A stretch of 64,000 nt of DNA from Rhynochetos jubatus (GCA_027574665.1 CM050652.1:8040589-8104588), one strand, 5' to 3'; numbered from the stretch's first letter, positions 38,402-52,765 are shown. Notes: generated by a model from the sequence alone, not told the origin. A program made the numbers and translations.

Positions 38402-41400
38402 GATGGATTTTCCTGTGCCCCAAGGAGCAGGCCTGGGAAGTCCCAGCTCTCAATGGAGAATTCCACTTCATGGTCACCAGGGCTCTCCATCTGCAGGGAG
38501 CGGGATTTCAGGATGAAGTTTCCTTTTCCCCACCCTTTGCTGGCTGTCATGAGAGGCCTCTATCAGCTGTGGCAAACCCCCTCTGGGACACAGGGAAGCC
38601 GTACAGCAGCTCAGGCCAGCTAACGTGCACTAAGCCTCCACTGCTTTAGGGGTCTCCCTGGCTTAGGGAGTCATCTTCCACCTTGCGCTTCTCACCAGTT
38701 CTGATTCACAGCACATCTTTTTCAATAGTGAAAAGCTACTAAAAATGCAATCTTGTAGAAACGGTGCCAACATAAAGCCGAGCCGGGAGACTCTGACATT
38801 GCCTGCGCTTTATGTGAAATGGCCAACCTCATCCCCAGCTGCCAGCACCCACGTGGTGCAAGGCCAACCTGAGCACAGTCCCAACGGTTCCTGCAGCAGG
38901 TGATGCGGGTGACCCTTTGGAGAAGGGCCCCGCGGTCCCCCAGCACTGGCCCACAAGAGGATATCCCGAGGCAAGTCACGCCAAACCTGTGGCCAACGGG
39001 AGTCCCAGCTCACACCCAGCATCAGGGCCGCACTTCAAGCACAGTGCGGATGCTGCCCTACTCCCTTGTGCAGTACAGGATGGCGTCCAGGGAGCCCCGC
39101 AACTCCAGCTCCGACAGTACGGCTCTGTAAGGACACTGTAACTTGTGGTCTGCCTGACGGGGATCGAAGACGATGCCACTTTATCTCAGGCAGCACGGCA
39201 AGTCTGCCTTCTCACAGCTTAATGCTTCACCCACAGATCTGCATGTAATCAGCTCAGCTTTAGGACCTATAGTTAAACCTCATTGGCTGAGCCTGAAGAT
39301 TAGAGAGAAAAAATGGGAGATTCGGGAACAAAAAGTAATGCGAGGCAGTTAGAGTTGTTCCCTCGCTCCTCGTTACTCATCACTGCAACTGTGCCCAATG
39401 GACAACCCCTTGCAGGCGGCACTGATACCTGCTCATTTCCTTCTGGAGCGCCGGGCAGGCTGCTGGCAGTCTCCAGCAGAAAAAATTGAGCGCTACCAAA
39501 AGCCTCGCACTGGTTTGGAGCAGGGTTGTCCCTCCCTCCTGGGGGAGGCGAGATGTGCCACCATCTGCGTTGGCAGCCCAGCTGCCCAATACCTGCTCAG
39601 ACAGTTTAAATCCTGACTTAGTGGGCTGAGCAGCGCTTGCAGAAAGACATCGCATCAACAGGAACCAGGTTAATGGTCTGGGAGGAGCCAAGGCACAGGC
39701 TCTGGTGAACAGGAGTTCTGCAGTGACATCCCACATACTGGGATGAACAGAGACAACCCTGAGCAGACCTTATCTGCGAGTCAACAGGAGACCGGCTGTG
39801 GGTTTCATCCTTTATCACAAAGGTGATTTTACATATGGATCCTAAAGGCGACTCTTTAGGACACCAGTGCAAACATGTAAACGTAGGGAACAGTGTCATC
39901 TGAATAACCAAGATTTCTTTGCGTGTAGACACTTGCTAGCCAGTTTTTCTTCAGCTTCACTGTGGGATGGAAACGTAAATGGAAGCATAAGTATTTTTGA
40001 TAACAGGTAATAATGACTTAGGAGAGCCGCTCTGATTTTTATTTATTACATGGGCAATAGGCCAGACAGAGCATTTAGTTAATTAAAGTTTTATTGATAG
40101 TACAAAGTGGTACACTTCTGACATCCTTCATTTTTTTTTCCTTCCAGTAGAACGTGGCTTTAGCCTTCCTTTTATGCACAATAACAAAAAATAATTATGT
40201 GACTTCCTGCAAGATCCAAATAAAAACTTACTGCTAAAATAAATAAAATAAACCCCAAATTCATTACGTGGCCATTCGCATAGAAAGACTAACATACAGA
40301 CAAAACGGGAAAGAACCTGGCCTAGGCTGTGAAGGGCAAATGCTGTATTAAAAAGGTACGTTTGGAATAAAAAGAGTAAAGGCAGGAAGTAGGAAAAAAT
40401 AATGAGATCCTTCTACTCTGTGAGTTGGCCAAATGTACCAGCCCTTGTTCCATTTGTTTGTCATGTGTTACTCACTCAGCATGTTGGTGCACTGGGAAGA
40501 ACACCAGATAAAACATGTGGTTATTGGCCAAAGAGATAATACAGCTGGAACAGATAATATAGCCCAGGTCTCCAGCAGCTGTCCTTAATGAGTGCTGCCT
40601 ATTTAAGCAAAGACAGATCCTACGTGATGTGACAGGCCTCTGATACAAAGAAATTGCTTTATGATATGATCCTTGACTGTAAAAACAAACAAACAAAAAA
40701 AAACCCACACCCAAAGAATATTCACTGTGGGTTTACTGAGTTTCATCTATCGCGTCTAAGTTTCCGCTTCATGTAAAACCAACTTGTGTCTTTCTGTGAT
40801 ACAGCCCACCTGCATGTTGAATTCAGTGGTTCATCCTCCAACTCCAAGGCCTGAAGCCAGTTTACAAGTACAGAATCATTTGATATAACAAGAGTTTCCC
40901 TGCGATTCCAGTTTTCAAGGCTTTGTGGTGCACTTGACATTGAATGACAGGAATGCATTCCATGATGGAAAGCTTCTAGAAGGAAGTGATAAATGAACAT
41001 TACAGTTGTAGTCAAATGAGGGAACTGAAACACATAGGGTTTCCCCCTCCCCCATCTTCAGCTTTACAGAATGTTCATGTGGTTCATTGGTCAGAAAGTT
41101 AGCAAGAATGAGAGTGGATCTACTATTCACTGTCTCAGCTACCCACTAAATGACAGTTAAATGCTGCTGAGGGAAATCAAGTGTGGTTTGCTTACACAAC
41201 AGCTTTTCTAAAGAGGTAGCAACCATGTTGTTAAGCATTTAGACACGAAGTAGAAAGAATCTAGGACACTACTCTGATGTCCCACATCTTAGTTAAAGCA
41301 GTATGGCTCTAGCAAAACGCGACTGCAAGAGCTGGGTTACAAGAGCCACCACAGGGAGATCCCTTGGTGCAAGGGTGAGCTGCCAACACATATCCAGGGA

Positions 41401-44400
41401 GACTTTCATAACCACAAAGCAAATATAGGACCAGGTCAGGTATTTAAGTTGAATGACCTTTTTAGATTTCTTACATGATAATTTAAGTGTGCGCTCAACA
41501 CCCCACCTCAAAAATTTGGCTGAAACCAGCCAAAACTTAAAGGGTTTGAAGCCCCCAAGATATGAAGCTCCCCTAAATTCCATGTAAACCGGTGGCTGAG
41601 TAATTAAAGCCTCCAGCCAGGAGTCCAGGCTCTGACAGGTCTCATTCCAGTGCTGCTAGACAACAGTTGCAAGGAACATCCCCTGGAAGCATGTTAACAA
41701 AACAACAAACCCGCACAACAAACAAGCAACTGAAGAATTTGGATCAACAGGAAATGAAGTGTCAGGAAAAACAAGGAAAGCTTTGCAGAAGGCAAAACTG
41801 GATGACAACAGGGATTTGGTTATACAGCACGGAAGAGTTCAAGCTTGTGATGCTGGTGTGAAAGATTCATGCAGGCTTATATCACGCAGATCAGCTAGAA
41901 CATTTACCGTAGAAATACACATGGTACAAGCACATATACCACCTTAAGTTATCTCACATTTCATTTTCTTTCCAGTCTAGTACTGCAGTCTGAGCCATTT
42001 TCTTCCCCAATCCAGAGATCAGGTCAAAATTTATAAAGCACGATAACGATGAAAAGGTCAACTTTAATGCACCTACCTGCCTGCACTCCTTCTGAAAGCA
42101 GGTACCTTGTAGGGTACCTCTGGCTTCTGTGGTACATTTAGGTAAAGACGACCAAAAAAAAAGCAAAAAAAGTCCAAAGTATTCCAGATTTAAGTACAAA
42201 GATTTCTTCTATTAGGAAAAACATCATCACTGTGATGAATACAATTAAAATTTCAGATTCTTGCAAGAACCACTTTTGGTCACTTTATAAACTTCCTGTC
42301 ATTCGCCAATTAAAGAACTGACACCTATAACCTACAGCATCTTTCACTTGAAAAAAAGAAATTATTAATGGTTAACAAATTGCCTTAATACTGTATAACA
42401 CAACAAGGTCTAACCCTGCTGCAATGAGAATACACCCAGTTTATTCTAATCCTGAGCCAGTTATTCAGTTGAGGACAAAGTCATATCAAGTCTTTCCCCA
42501 TTAAGGTCTACTTCACCTTTACTTCTCTTGTTTATTTGTTCAGGCTTAGAGCAGAATCAGGCCCAGAGCAAATGGTCTATTGCAGTCCTATATCATCATC
42601 TGGCTCTGGAGGATACACACATGCTTGTACCAGCCCCACAGCTTCGCTCTGTGCATTACATCCTGCCTATGAAAAGGAGCATGTGGAGTCCAGAAGGGGG
42701 CTGGGGAGGAGAGAAAGCATGGTGCCACCGCCAGTAAGAGGTGCCAGGCAGCTTGCTTTCATTTAGCCCACACGTGTGTGTACACCTTAGCCGGATGTCA
42801 GCCCAGGGCCCGTAACTTCAGAAATTAGGTTTTCAGCTTCAAAACAGCTGGCTCTGGGAAAAAAGTTTCATACTCTCAACAAACAGTACTCAGAGGAGAG
42901 GAACTGCACTGTAAATTCAAGCCTCTCGTAAGAGACATAGAAGATAGACACATGAGAAAAGAGAAACTACATTATTTGAGAGTTGAGAGGAAGAAAACAG
43001 AAAAATCTGATCATTTAAGCTGACTACCGTGCACTTGAGTAGTAAGTCAACAGCCCCACTCCAATGCCAACCTGACCTTGTAAACGCCAAGCCCTAGATT
43101 CAAGTATAAACCCAAAGCGAAGGTAAAGCAAGCTCTTTTAAATACGCTCTTCTACACCCCTTCCATTTAAGTTTGGGACATTTAAAGCCTAGACTAGATT
43201 TAAATGTTACTACTTTGAAGTCCTTAACGAGTCAAGCTCTTAAACTTCCATTCATCCACTCTTCATTCCACAATTGGTTTACAGAAAGATACTTGAATTG
43301 TTTTAAAGAGCGTCATGCCTCACTGTAGGACTTTTTGACTCCATAGCACGGACTATCACTTATTTACTTTAGGTTTTTCCATTAATCAAGTGCTGGCGGG
43401 TTCACATTTAAATTAATCACAAGCACCAGAGCAAACAAGACGATTAAGGCAAAGGAATCCAATTTAAACAACATCCAGTACAGGAGACATTTAGAAGTCC
43501 AAAGAACTAAGAGAAGTTTGCTTTGCAACTTAGCACGTTCAAACACAAAAAAAAAAATCAGTTAAAGTCTGAAATTGCTTAAACTGATATAGAACAACCA
43601 TTAAACAGTCCCTGTATTTAATATTCATCGGGGACATGAAGGCAATGACTGAAAACACTAGCTACTGCGATTAATTAAAGGTTCTCTACATGCATCTCCA
43701 GAAGAGATGGGAGGAGGGAGGCAATCTCAAACTCTGTTACAGACCCATACTGTCCTCCCAAAATGCACAAATACTGAAGTGGTGAGTAACCGTGCAAGTA
43801 CTACCACCCCTCCAGCATGCAATTCAGAGGAGCACGAGTATTGCACGTGAAGACGCATCGTCCTTTACGTTACACAAATAAACGTCACTGTCCTGCGAGC
43901 CAGAGAACTTGCCAAACCCAAAAAAGAAATGTTTATTCTATGCTTGGCCCAAATCGTAATGAAATTTAACATTTGACCAGGACAGAGGGAAAACCGCTAT
44001 TTAATGAAGCCGCAGCTAGTGACATCCCATAGAACGATGCCAATCCCTTGCCTTTGAGTCAGCTACACTTCCACATTCAGCACAACTGCTTCGGGCGACT
44101 CACACCAACAGTTCATCTGGGAGATAAGGAAAGGAGATCTCTAGCATGATTCTCTTGCAGCTTTTCAAGATGGAGTGTAATTTGCCTGGTGCTCTTCATT
44201 TGAACTTCAATTATTTGAAAATTTAATTGGAATCCCAATTTGTCTTTAGGAATTTTCTCAGAAGCAACAAGCTTAATGGGGGTAATGCAAGACACACAAA
44301 GTTGGCAAGGAAGGTAACGATCATGGTCTAACCAGATCCTGTTTTCAGTAAGAAGCAGCTTTTCAGGCTGCCTACTTGCCTTTTTGAGATGATTTCTTTA

Positions 44401-45298
44401 TTCGGGTAGTGAATATAAAGTTTATATTATCTTTTCTCTGTGTTTCCATTCACAATGTTTAGTCCTGGTTTTTTTTTTCTCATGGTTCAAATTCTATCCT
44501 TGCACTAATGAGTTATAGCTGTAGGCATGTCCATTCAGCCTTTGTTTCTCAAACTGTAAAAAGGACAATAATCGATATTTATCTATTTTAAATAGATATT
44601 GAAAAGATTTGTTTACCCTGACATGGTTTGTTTTTCAAATACACAAAGACTCTGTAAAATTCTAAGCAGAAATTACGTAGTTTAACCACATTAACTAGAA
44701 TAATTGTAAGTTTTTTAAACAGCTTGTTGAGTTTTCACACCCTTTCTTTCCTGGGGGATACCATTTCCTAACAGTACACTTCTAAGCCTCCTATTTAGCA
44801 AGCCATGATACCATAAACTGAGTTCATGGCATCTTAACTGTGACAGTTTAAAAAGAAAAAAAAAACCAAACTAAAAATACATTGATTACAGAGACATTTC
44901 ATCTTAGGAATGGAAATGATTGTATTTTAGAGTAGAAATGTTTTTTCCAGTCCCCTTCCTGGAGGAAAATACCCAGCAGGAATGGGAGCTCCTTATTTCG
45001 TGGTTTTTACAGTAATGGGTTATCTTTGCTATTCAGGGGTTTGTTAACTAGTACGTGTAATCCGGTGCTTTCTAAATCCAATCTTTGCCTGACTTCACAG
45101 CACTCTAAACATCTGCACTCAGACAGTAAATTAACGACATCTGTGGCTGGTTTAGCAGCAGATTAATCAGCTTCCTATTAGAAAAAATACCCTAAACCAA
45201 AGTGTGATTCTGGAGATAAACTAAAAATTAATCTCAAGTGTTGTGAAGCATCAAACCTGAACAGGAAGTGAGCTGAGGCTTCTTCATCATTAAAGATT

Positions 45299-45312
45299 AA
45301 AAAAAAAAAAAG
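45299..45312 (+). repeat. A14 homopolymer
   Basis: Fourteen consecutive A bases in AT-rich intron. Confidence 0.9.
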
Positions 45313-47603
45313 GACTAAACGAACTCACCACTGGCTCAAACTTTAATACTTCATTCTACTAGGCCTGATGTTACTTGCAATAAAGAGATTTAGATCCAAT
45401 ATTAAGGTGAGAGGAAGAGGTCAAAATGATCCCTTAGAGCGGTAATTTAATGAAGCACCACTTTATCAATGCATGCTATACCCAATTTGATGTGACTCTT
45501 CATTAATTCCATTTCAGCCAATGTTGGAAGGAATTAGCTCTTTGGAACAACACACTCCCCTACCTTAAAGTTCATTACCAAACTCTTGCCTTTCAGTGCA
45601 CAGAACAGGCATTATAAATGCAGCCCTCCCCCTGTAAGCTACCAGATGGCAGTCAAAAGAATTAAGCATTAAAAAAAAGCCCTCCATCAATACAGAAAAA
45701 ACACAGGAAAGCAAAACAGGTGACAGCATTGCGCTTCAGCAGCTAGAGAGTCTTTTGTTCTTGCATAATTCCGACAGAGAAAAAATCCAAAAGGCTCTGA
45801 AAAACAGTTTTACTGAACGCTGATATGGGGATGCTTCAGCAATTAAGAATTTTGTACAGCAGACATCAAGACCTGGATTAGCACAGCATTATAAAACCTG
45901 GGCATCCTCCTGGGTGCAAAGCTAAGTACATCACAGACTGAGCCACCCACAGCAATGAGAGCCGTCCCCTGGCAGATGCTGTCTGCAGTCACTCCGGGTC
46001 AGCAGCACCCTGACAGCTTTGTGGAAAGGAAGAACTGCTTAGCCATAGGAAATCATGGCAGTGGATTAGGAAGAGACCAAACAGATACCTGAATTACAAT
46101 CCAAGCAGAAAACTTAGGCACACATATGGTCCACTGCTACAGCATCCACGGAATCCCCCAGGGTTTAAATACTTCCCCCTCTTTTGAAGTTCTTCACCCA
46201 GTTCCTTTAAAAATACTATACCAGCATCACTGACCAGACTGGTCTCTGACTCTGCATTTTGAGTTGGCCTGCATTTTTAGAGTTGTCTGCTCTAAAATTT
46301 TACAATAAAAGCAACATCAATTGCAGAAATTTTCTAGCAAGAAGTGCTGATCTAACTTTAGTCCTGCTTTCTTTGAAAATAAGATTGACTATGTAGACCT
46401 GTGCTTCTCCTCCTTGCAATACTTTTTGGCTGAATCTGGAAAATGGATTACATTTAGCTAAAGGAACATGTCTTCTGGGATCTGTTAATCCTATTAGTCA
46501 CCTGGAAACAGGTAATAAGTTGAGGAGATGCCTTTTTAGTGCTTCTACAGAGAAAAAAGTAGGCCTTAACCAGCTGGGAACTACACAGATCCCTATAGGT
46601 CAGCTTACAGTGTTAAAATTTGGTCCCATCATGCAATGAACATGAGTGACGAAGAACCTTTTTATGGATACATAATGCTACATCCACACTGAAAGTTTCC
46701 ATCAAAATCTGACCCTCCAGCGAAGCAGCTGCATTCAGTGCAAAACCGACCCCTGATGCAGGTAAAATTTTTCTACTTTAAATTTCAAAACCACTGAGCT
46801 GGTGTCACCTAAAAAATAAGAGAGCTTCACCTTTTTGTGACTAATATCCATTCACTCACTTTCTCCCCAATTTGCCCTGAGGAATTGAAAGTTTAGAAAG
46901 TCTCTCTTTAGGACAGGGCCCACAGGCCACTGTGAAACAAACCCATAGTTGGCACACTTGTTTTCTAGCTTGATGTGATAACTTGTCCTTACATCCTCAA
47001 GCAAGGAAATTTATTCTATTTACATGCTACATTGCAAAAAACCTCAAAGTCATTGCAGAGTCAGTAAATTCTTGGGTTTATACAGGAAACTTCGAAGATA
47101 CGTCACTTTTGGACGATTAGGGAAAGGATGTAGCATTTGTATGGCCAGTTGATGCCTCCAACCACTCCCTCTTTTTGCTTAGTTTCACCAGTCACTGATG
47201 ACAGAGAAAAGAAGACAGGCCCAAGAACTCAGATTTGAGCTTCCCCAAAAGACTAAGTGCTTTGACACGACGACAGCTGTAACACGTGCTTCAGCCTTTT
47301 AAACTGAATCCTCCGCCTGAGACTAACCAGCGTAGACATTCGCAAACTACAGTCTTCGTAGAAAGCTTCAAGGCTGGCTTTCCAGGTGCTGGAACATCAT
47401 ACAAATAATTTTGTAAACCTTTTCAATGGGATACAGCTTCATACCAAGACACATGCTTTCTGCTTTTCAGACAGTGCATTCCTTGAATTCTAAAGCTATT
47501 TAACCCATTTGCTGAAAAAGGAACAATGTTACATTCATACTTTGCCTAAGTTTATGCCTTATTCAGCCTTGTACTCAAAAGAAGAATCAGGTAAATGAAG
47601 AAA

Positions 47604-48016
47604 AGCTGAGAGAGTTGGGCTTGTTCAGCCTGGAGAAAAGAAGGCTCTGGGGAGACCTTATAGCACCTTCCAGTACCTGAAGGGGCTACAAGGAAGCTGG
47701 GCCGGGGGGGGGGGGGGGGGGGGCACTTTTCACAAGGACCTGTAGTGACAGGACAAGGGGTAATGGGTTTAAACTGAAAACGGGGAGATTTAAATTGGAT
47801 ATCAGGAAAAAGTTCTTCCCGGAGAGGGTGGGGAGGCACTAGGACAGGTTGCCCAGAGAAGCTGTGGATGCCCCATCCCTGGAAGTGTTCAAGGCCAGGC
47901 TGGATGAGGCTTGGAGCAACCTGGTCTAGTGGAGGCTGTCCCTGCCCATGGCAGGGGGGTTGGGACTGGATGATTTTTAAGGTCCCTTCAAACCCAAACC
48001 ATTCTATGATTCTGTA
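47604..48016 (+). mobile_element. CR1 LINE, 5'-truncated, interrupted by G20
   Basis: Plus-oriented CR1 3' end: starts near AGCTGAGAGAGTTGGGC, contains the CTTGTTCAGCCTGGAGAA block and ends with the terminus ATTCTATGATTCTG. A run of 20 G at 47704-47723 replaces the short G-run that other copies have at this place (C7 on the plus strand in the inverted copy at 598-604). The run breaks the ORF2 frame. Confidence 0.95.
47704..47723 (+). repeat. G20 homopolymer inside CR1
   Basis: Twenty consecutive G bases, preceded by GGGCC and followed by CACTTTTCACAAGG. It can form G-quadruplexes and is a likely site of length polymorphism or sequencing error. Confidence 0.9.
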
Positions 48017-50799
48017 AGACTAATGAGCATGCTTAGACTGTCTTTGGAGAACCACCCTGCTCCCCACAGTTGCTGTGTGGAGTAAGAAACAGCACACACA
48101 GGACAACCTCACACACAGTCAGGGCTTCCTTCTGGAACACACAAGACAGCCTGAGCATTTCTGATCAGTTAGTGTGTCACTGTGCAGCTCACCATGAAGA
48201 ATACAGGTGAAATGTGGGAGAGCAGCCAGGCAAGCTGTGCTTAATGCTCACCCTCACAGCCAGCTACGAAAGGCCATCTCTTCACCCTGCAACGCCTACT
48301 GCCAGCGCAAGCAGGAGGTCTGTAACAGTCTGCAGCACTCCAGCTTGCTTCTGCATGTCACATAGGGCCACAGCCTCAAAGGTACTTCTCAGGCTTGGAA
48401 CAAAAGGATGCTTTACTTTTACAAATACCAAAAAACACCTTCCACCTGAGGAAAATCCCCATCATGACTCTTTCCCCATCCTTTCCTCCACTTTCCTAAG
48501 ACATCCAAACCTGGCTATAAATTCCTGCCAGACTTTTCAGGGGGCAGCAGTGATGTGACAGGCATTATGGAAGTTAAACATGTGTGTTACAGCTTGCACT
48601 GTAAGACACAGCTCATCTTCAAGGACAGGTTATCTGGGCAAACTCCAGGATGAAGAAAAAAATAACATAATGCAAAGACTATCATAACTCAAACTCCTCC
48701 CTATCCTCTCAAAAAATAAACTCTTCAAATCACAGCCGCTTCAGATGAAAACTGGCTTTCTTCCTCTACCAATGGCCAAACACCATACTGTACCCCAAGG
48801 CAAGCCCAGGCATCCACTCTCCCTTGAAGGGCATCGAAGAGCTCAGCTGCCACAGCAAGTCTGAAGGACAGAGCAGCAATGCAGTGAGATACTCAGCACG
48901 CCATCTATTTCCCCAATGGCACCGAAAAGGAAACTGAGGTAGCAGAGATGTATTTCAGTTGAAACAGCAGAGCAGTGTACGTATTTGAAGGTCTGCTCCG
49001 CAACTCATGCTGCCCGGAAGAAAACTTCCCTTGGCTCAGACTGAACTCCTTGCTCTCCAGAGGTACTGAACAGCAACACTTTTCCTCTACACTCATAGTA
49101 ACATGCAAGTGGCTCAAGACCATCCCCAAGTGCTCTGCTCAGCCAGAGGTGCTCTTCACCCCTCGGCCAGCAAACTCCAGCTCCCCTGGAATCTTCTCTG
49201 CTTGTTTAGAAGAATCCAGCACAGGCACTGGCCTAGATCAGGAGCACAGTTATGCACACACGAATGGGCTTGACCCACTTCTCATCACATCGTCTTGCTC
49301 AGAGCTGTGAGCTCTTTTATTATTAGCATCAGGACAAAAGGCTGTGTGTATACGTGAGGTCTGATGAATGCCCATTCACTGTACAGGCAAGGAATGAAAA
49401 GAATCGTTCTATTATTTCCCATCATCATCCTCCTCTCATCAACCCACCAAAAGACCCACCGAATGCCATCGCTACGGAAACACATTTGACTGGCAGCACT
49501 TGGCTCCCATTCGGAGCAGACGCCACCGGACCCGGAGTTAGCTAGCACCAGTGGGCACAAGCGTGGTGAACTGACTGTCCTTCTGAGACGGACGGGAGAA
49601 CTCTTAACAAGTAAGCAAAACAGCTTAGTGTGGGTTTCCCTTTACACAGTAACAGTTTCAAGACTCAGTTTCCCCTCCCTAAAATCTACTGCACAAGACA
49701 GGGACTTCTTCAACCAAAGTCAAACATGAGGGTAGTTTCTTTTTCAGAAGCATTTGTGGGTTTTAGCTCTGCAGCTTACAGGAATGGTGGATAATTCCTG
49801 GGTACAACGGAGAAAATAAGACCCATCCCACCACAACAAGCAGCAAGGTTGCTGCCCAGGACGTTAAAGCAGCCCTTATAGCAAGGGCTTCATCGCTGTG
49901 AAGGTAGCTCTCTACAGGACGCTAATGCAGCTCCTACAGAGGGGCAGTACGTGTAAGAGGCCGAGATTGGCTAAAGGACAGAACAGGGGGTTTACAGCTC
50001 ATCCCGCAGGCACACAGACTGCCTGAAATCGCAGTATAAATGTAAACATAAAGAAATCAATCTGATCTAAAAGAAAAGAATTTGTCCCACTGTTCCTGTG
50101 TTAGTCGAAGGGGAGCATGTATTGGCACACACACACCCCAAAAAAGGCACCTCCTGGCTTCATGTTGCCAGAGAAATTTTAAAAATGTAAGCAAATCCAG
50201 GAGTTTCGCTTCTCGGATAAATAAAGCTAAATAAGGCAAAGGTTAGGGCACTTGTGCTCCCTGCTCTCATCGTGAAACTAGGATCCTCGTCCCATCTAAG
50301 CAAGCAGATGACCTGCTGAAGACTCAATTAACTCCAAGCCAGACTAGATCTACACTATAAGGCAAACTGCACCAAAGCCACCACCAACCCTGCCCTTTCA
50401 GCTATAGACCCAGGCTAAAAAGTGAAGTACCGATTTCAAATGTTATTTTAAACTGTGACGCAGGCCCGTGGACAGAGCACTGCACACAACTGCTGCAAAA
50501 CCTTCGTGGCTTGTTCTTTTAGTCACAACTTGGAAACACTGCACTCCCACCTGTGAGTTTTCTACCCTTCCTTGCACAAAACATACTGCGTTGGCCTAAA
50601 CACAGAAAGCAGGCTGCCAGCCTGATCACGTTTTGAAACTGAAGTTAAAGCTGTGACAGACTTTGTTTGGTGGTTGACTGTTGCAGTTGCCAAGTGCAGT
50701 AAGGAAAAACACGGAGGTAGCAGGTATCCTCTGGTGTTTTCAAGTTCTATAAAAGGGGAAGAAACAACCACATACTTCCTTTTCTTGTAGATGCCAACG

Positions 50800-51010
50800 C
50801 TCTCCGCTCACATAACCCCTACGAGATTTCTGCCACGAGAGAATTGCCACACGCAGCTCCCCGCCGCCGCGCAGCACTCACGGCCCTTTGCGCCAACGCC
50901 CTGAAGCGGAAGAGCAGGCGGGTGAGAACAGCAGCTACGCGAGAGTCTGCGCACAGCTGAACTGCGAGCAGCCGCTCCTTCAGAAGCCACCTTCAAAACG
51001 GAGCACACGC
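50800..51010 (-). promoter_or_regulatory. Small CpG cluster, candidate secondary promoter or enhancer
   Basis: About 20 CpG dinucleotides fall in roughly 210 bp, against a CpG-poor intron on both sides. On the minus strand GTGAGTGC begins at 50881 and could close a first exon at 50882, but the exon's last base would be C, which is weak. An acceptor-like CTTTTCTTGTAG (plus strand, ending at 50791) also sits at the edge. No TATA was seen. A promoter role is an inference from base composition. Confidence 0.35.
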
Positions 51011-52765
51011 CTGGCCTCTCAGGGCGGGGATCTGCACTCGAACCACCTCACCCAGCTGCTGGGGTCACAAAAAGGCAATCAGTCCTGTCTTGTCACAACC
51101 CTGCTGGCTCTGCAAAGCCTTCTCTTCCCTTCTGCTGGCACCAGCTCGCACGCAACTGTACAATGGGGCAGATGAAGGAGCTTCCCAAAGATCCAGCCAG
51201 AGACCTATCTGTAAAAACAGCACCCACTATTTAAAAGCAGATGTAGAAAGGAGAAGAAAAATGTCCTTTGCTGGTTTTTGTCTCCTGTGTATGCTGAATG
51301 TCTTTGTATAAGCCCTTCCTACAAAACCCTCCTGTTTTTCATAGTCTAACAAAGACCAACACACACGTTGGTGGAAAAGCAGTCAACCACTAACTGCATC
51401 ACAGCCAGGTAACCAAGCGGATTTTTATGCTGTGCCTTTTGGACCGTGCTTCTCTTCTCCTTCACGCAGGGGGAAGTTCCTTCATTTCAACACTAGCCAA
51501 TAGGTGACACGCGTTCAAGTCCTTGGGCCACTACACAGTTCGTCCATCATCACGGACGACCCGTTTACTTTCTTGTGCTTTTATTCCCCATCTGAAAAGG
51601 CAAAGGGTCTTCCCCACAGTGGGAAGATGTAGCACCTTTCCACTTCAGCAGGGTTTTGAGAGGATTAATAGAAATGAAACGCCCACAGAGATAAGCCTCA
51701 CAGAACATGCAAGACTAGGAAAGAGGAAGTATCACTGAGAAACGTACTTCTAGACGGAGAATGTAGCTTTCTCCTCAAAAAACATTTTTCCTATCCAATT
51801 TGGGGCTCTACGTTGAGGTTAGCATGCCACTGATTCCCTTTCCACAGCTGAATCCTCCCATTGCCTTACGTTAAAATTGAAGATTGTAACCCCAACTCGC
51901 ATGCTCTTCTACGTAAATACAGGAGAGTTACAGGCTCTTCGCAACATGTTAAGCTGCAAACCACACTTCCTCTGATACTTGAGAAAACGCCAGGTTTGGC
52001 CAAAGCAGAATAAACCTAAGACTAATCACTGAACTGAAGAAGCATTACAGTACATCTTTCCACCTCCAAAGTCAGACAGGGCATGTATCTTGCTCTTTTT
52101 CCAAAAGGGTCAGAAGGATATCCACTGCGAGTTGTTTCTGACATGCTCTTTTTGCGTACTCAGGAGATGCAAATAGACCCAAAGTTGTACAGCACACAGA
52201 TGTCAGCTACAAAACCGGCTCAGCAGAGACTCAGCAAAGCTAAACATTGAAACTTCTCTGTTTAAAACTACCACAGTGCCAGAACAGCCTTAGAGTTGGC
52301 CACGTGTCTTTGAAACTGTTATCTTTGTACAGAGTTAACCGTATTATTCACTAAAATCTTTTTTTCCTTAAACTTTGATGGAGACAAAGTTCTGTTAAAG
52401 CCAATTACTGGTTAAACAGTTCCACTCTTCTTCCCCACAGCTAATAAAGAATAATATTTCCTTGTATCCTTTCCCATTTTTCCATCTGCTCCAATTTTTA
52501 AGTGTTTATCCTGTCCTTACTGATGTTATGAAGGTGTGCTCAAAACCAGTTGTTTCTCAATGACCTGAGTATGGCATTACGTAAAATCAGAGAGACCCCC
52601 CCACCCCAGTCTTTCTCTAGCCTGCCTATTCACTGCGTGACTGTCAAACAATCTGCTGCTGCAGCAAACGCACTGACCCAAGCCATCGCACAAACGGGCT
52701 CGGAATGAAGAGGCACGTGCGAGAAAGGTCTCCCAGCTGCAGCTGCCGCGCAGCCCCTCACTTAC

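Larger units (their letters stand above)
3573..52765 (-). other. FAM107B: FAM107B long first intron(s), mostly unique sequence
   Basis: Bounded by the acceptor at 3573 and the candidate first-exon donors at 50.8-55.2 kb, so the intron is 47-52 kb depending on the promoter. 5303-20674 and 21125-47603 hold no CR1 copy I can recognise and no exon of a known gene. They are AT-rich with scattered homopolymers. GC-richer patches at 36.2-36.7 kb and 38.8-39.2 kb hold only short open frames. 48017-50790 also shows nothing recognisable. Individual repeats and candidates are listed separately. Confidence 0.7.

Noticed and set aside
44113-44295. 60-codon minus-strand frame rich in charged and helical residues
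   Set aside because: It does not match FAM107B coiled-coil residues, which should lie downstream of 3389 in any case, and no bounding splice pair was found.
51500-51530. tRNA B-box-like GCGTTCAAGTCCT
   Set aside because: No matching A box or cloverleaf could be built around it.
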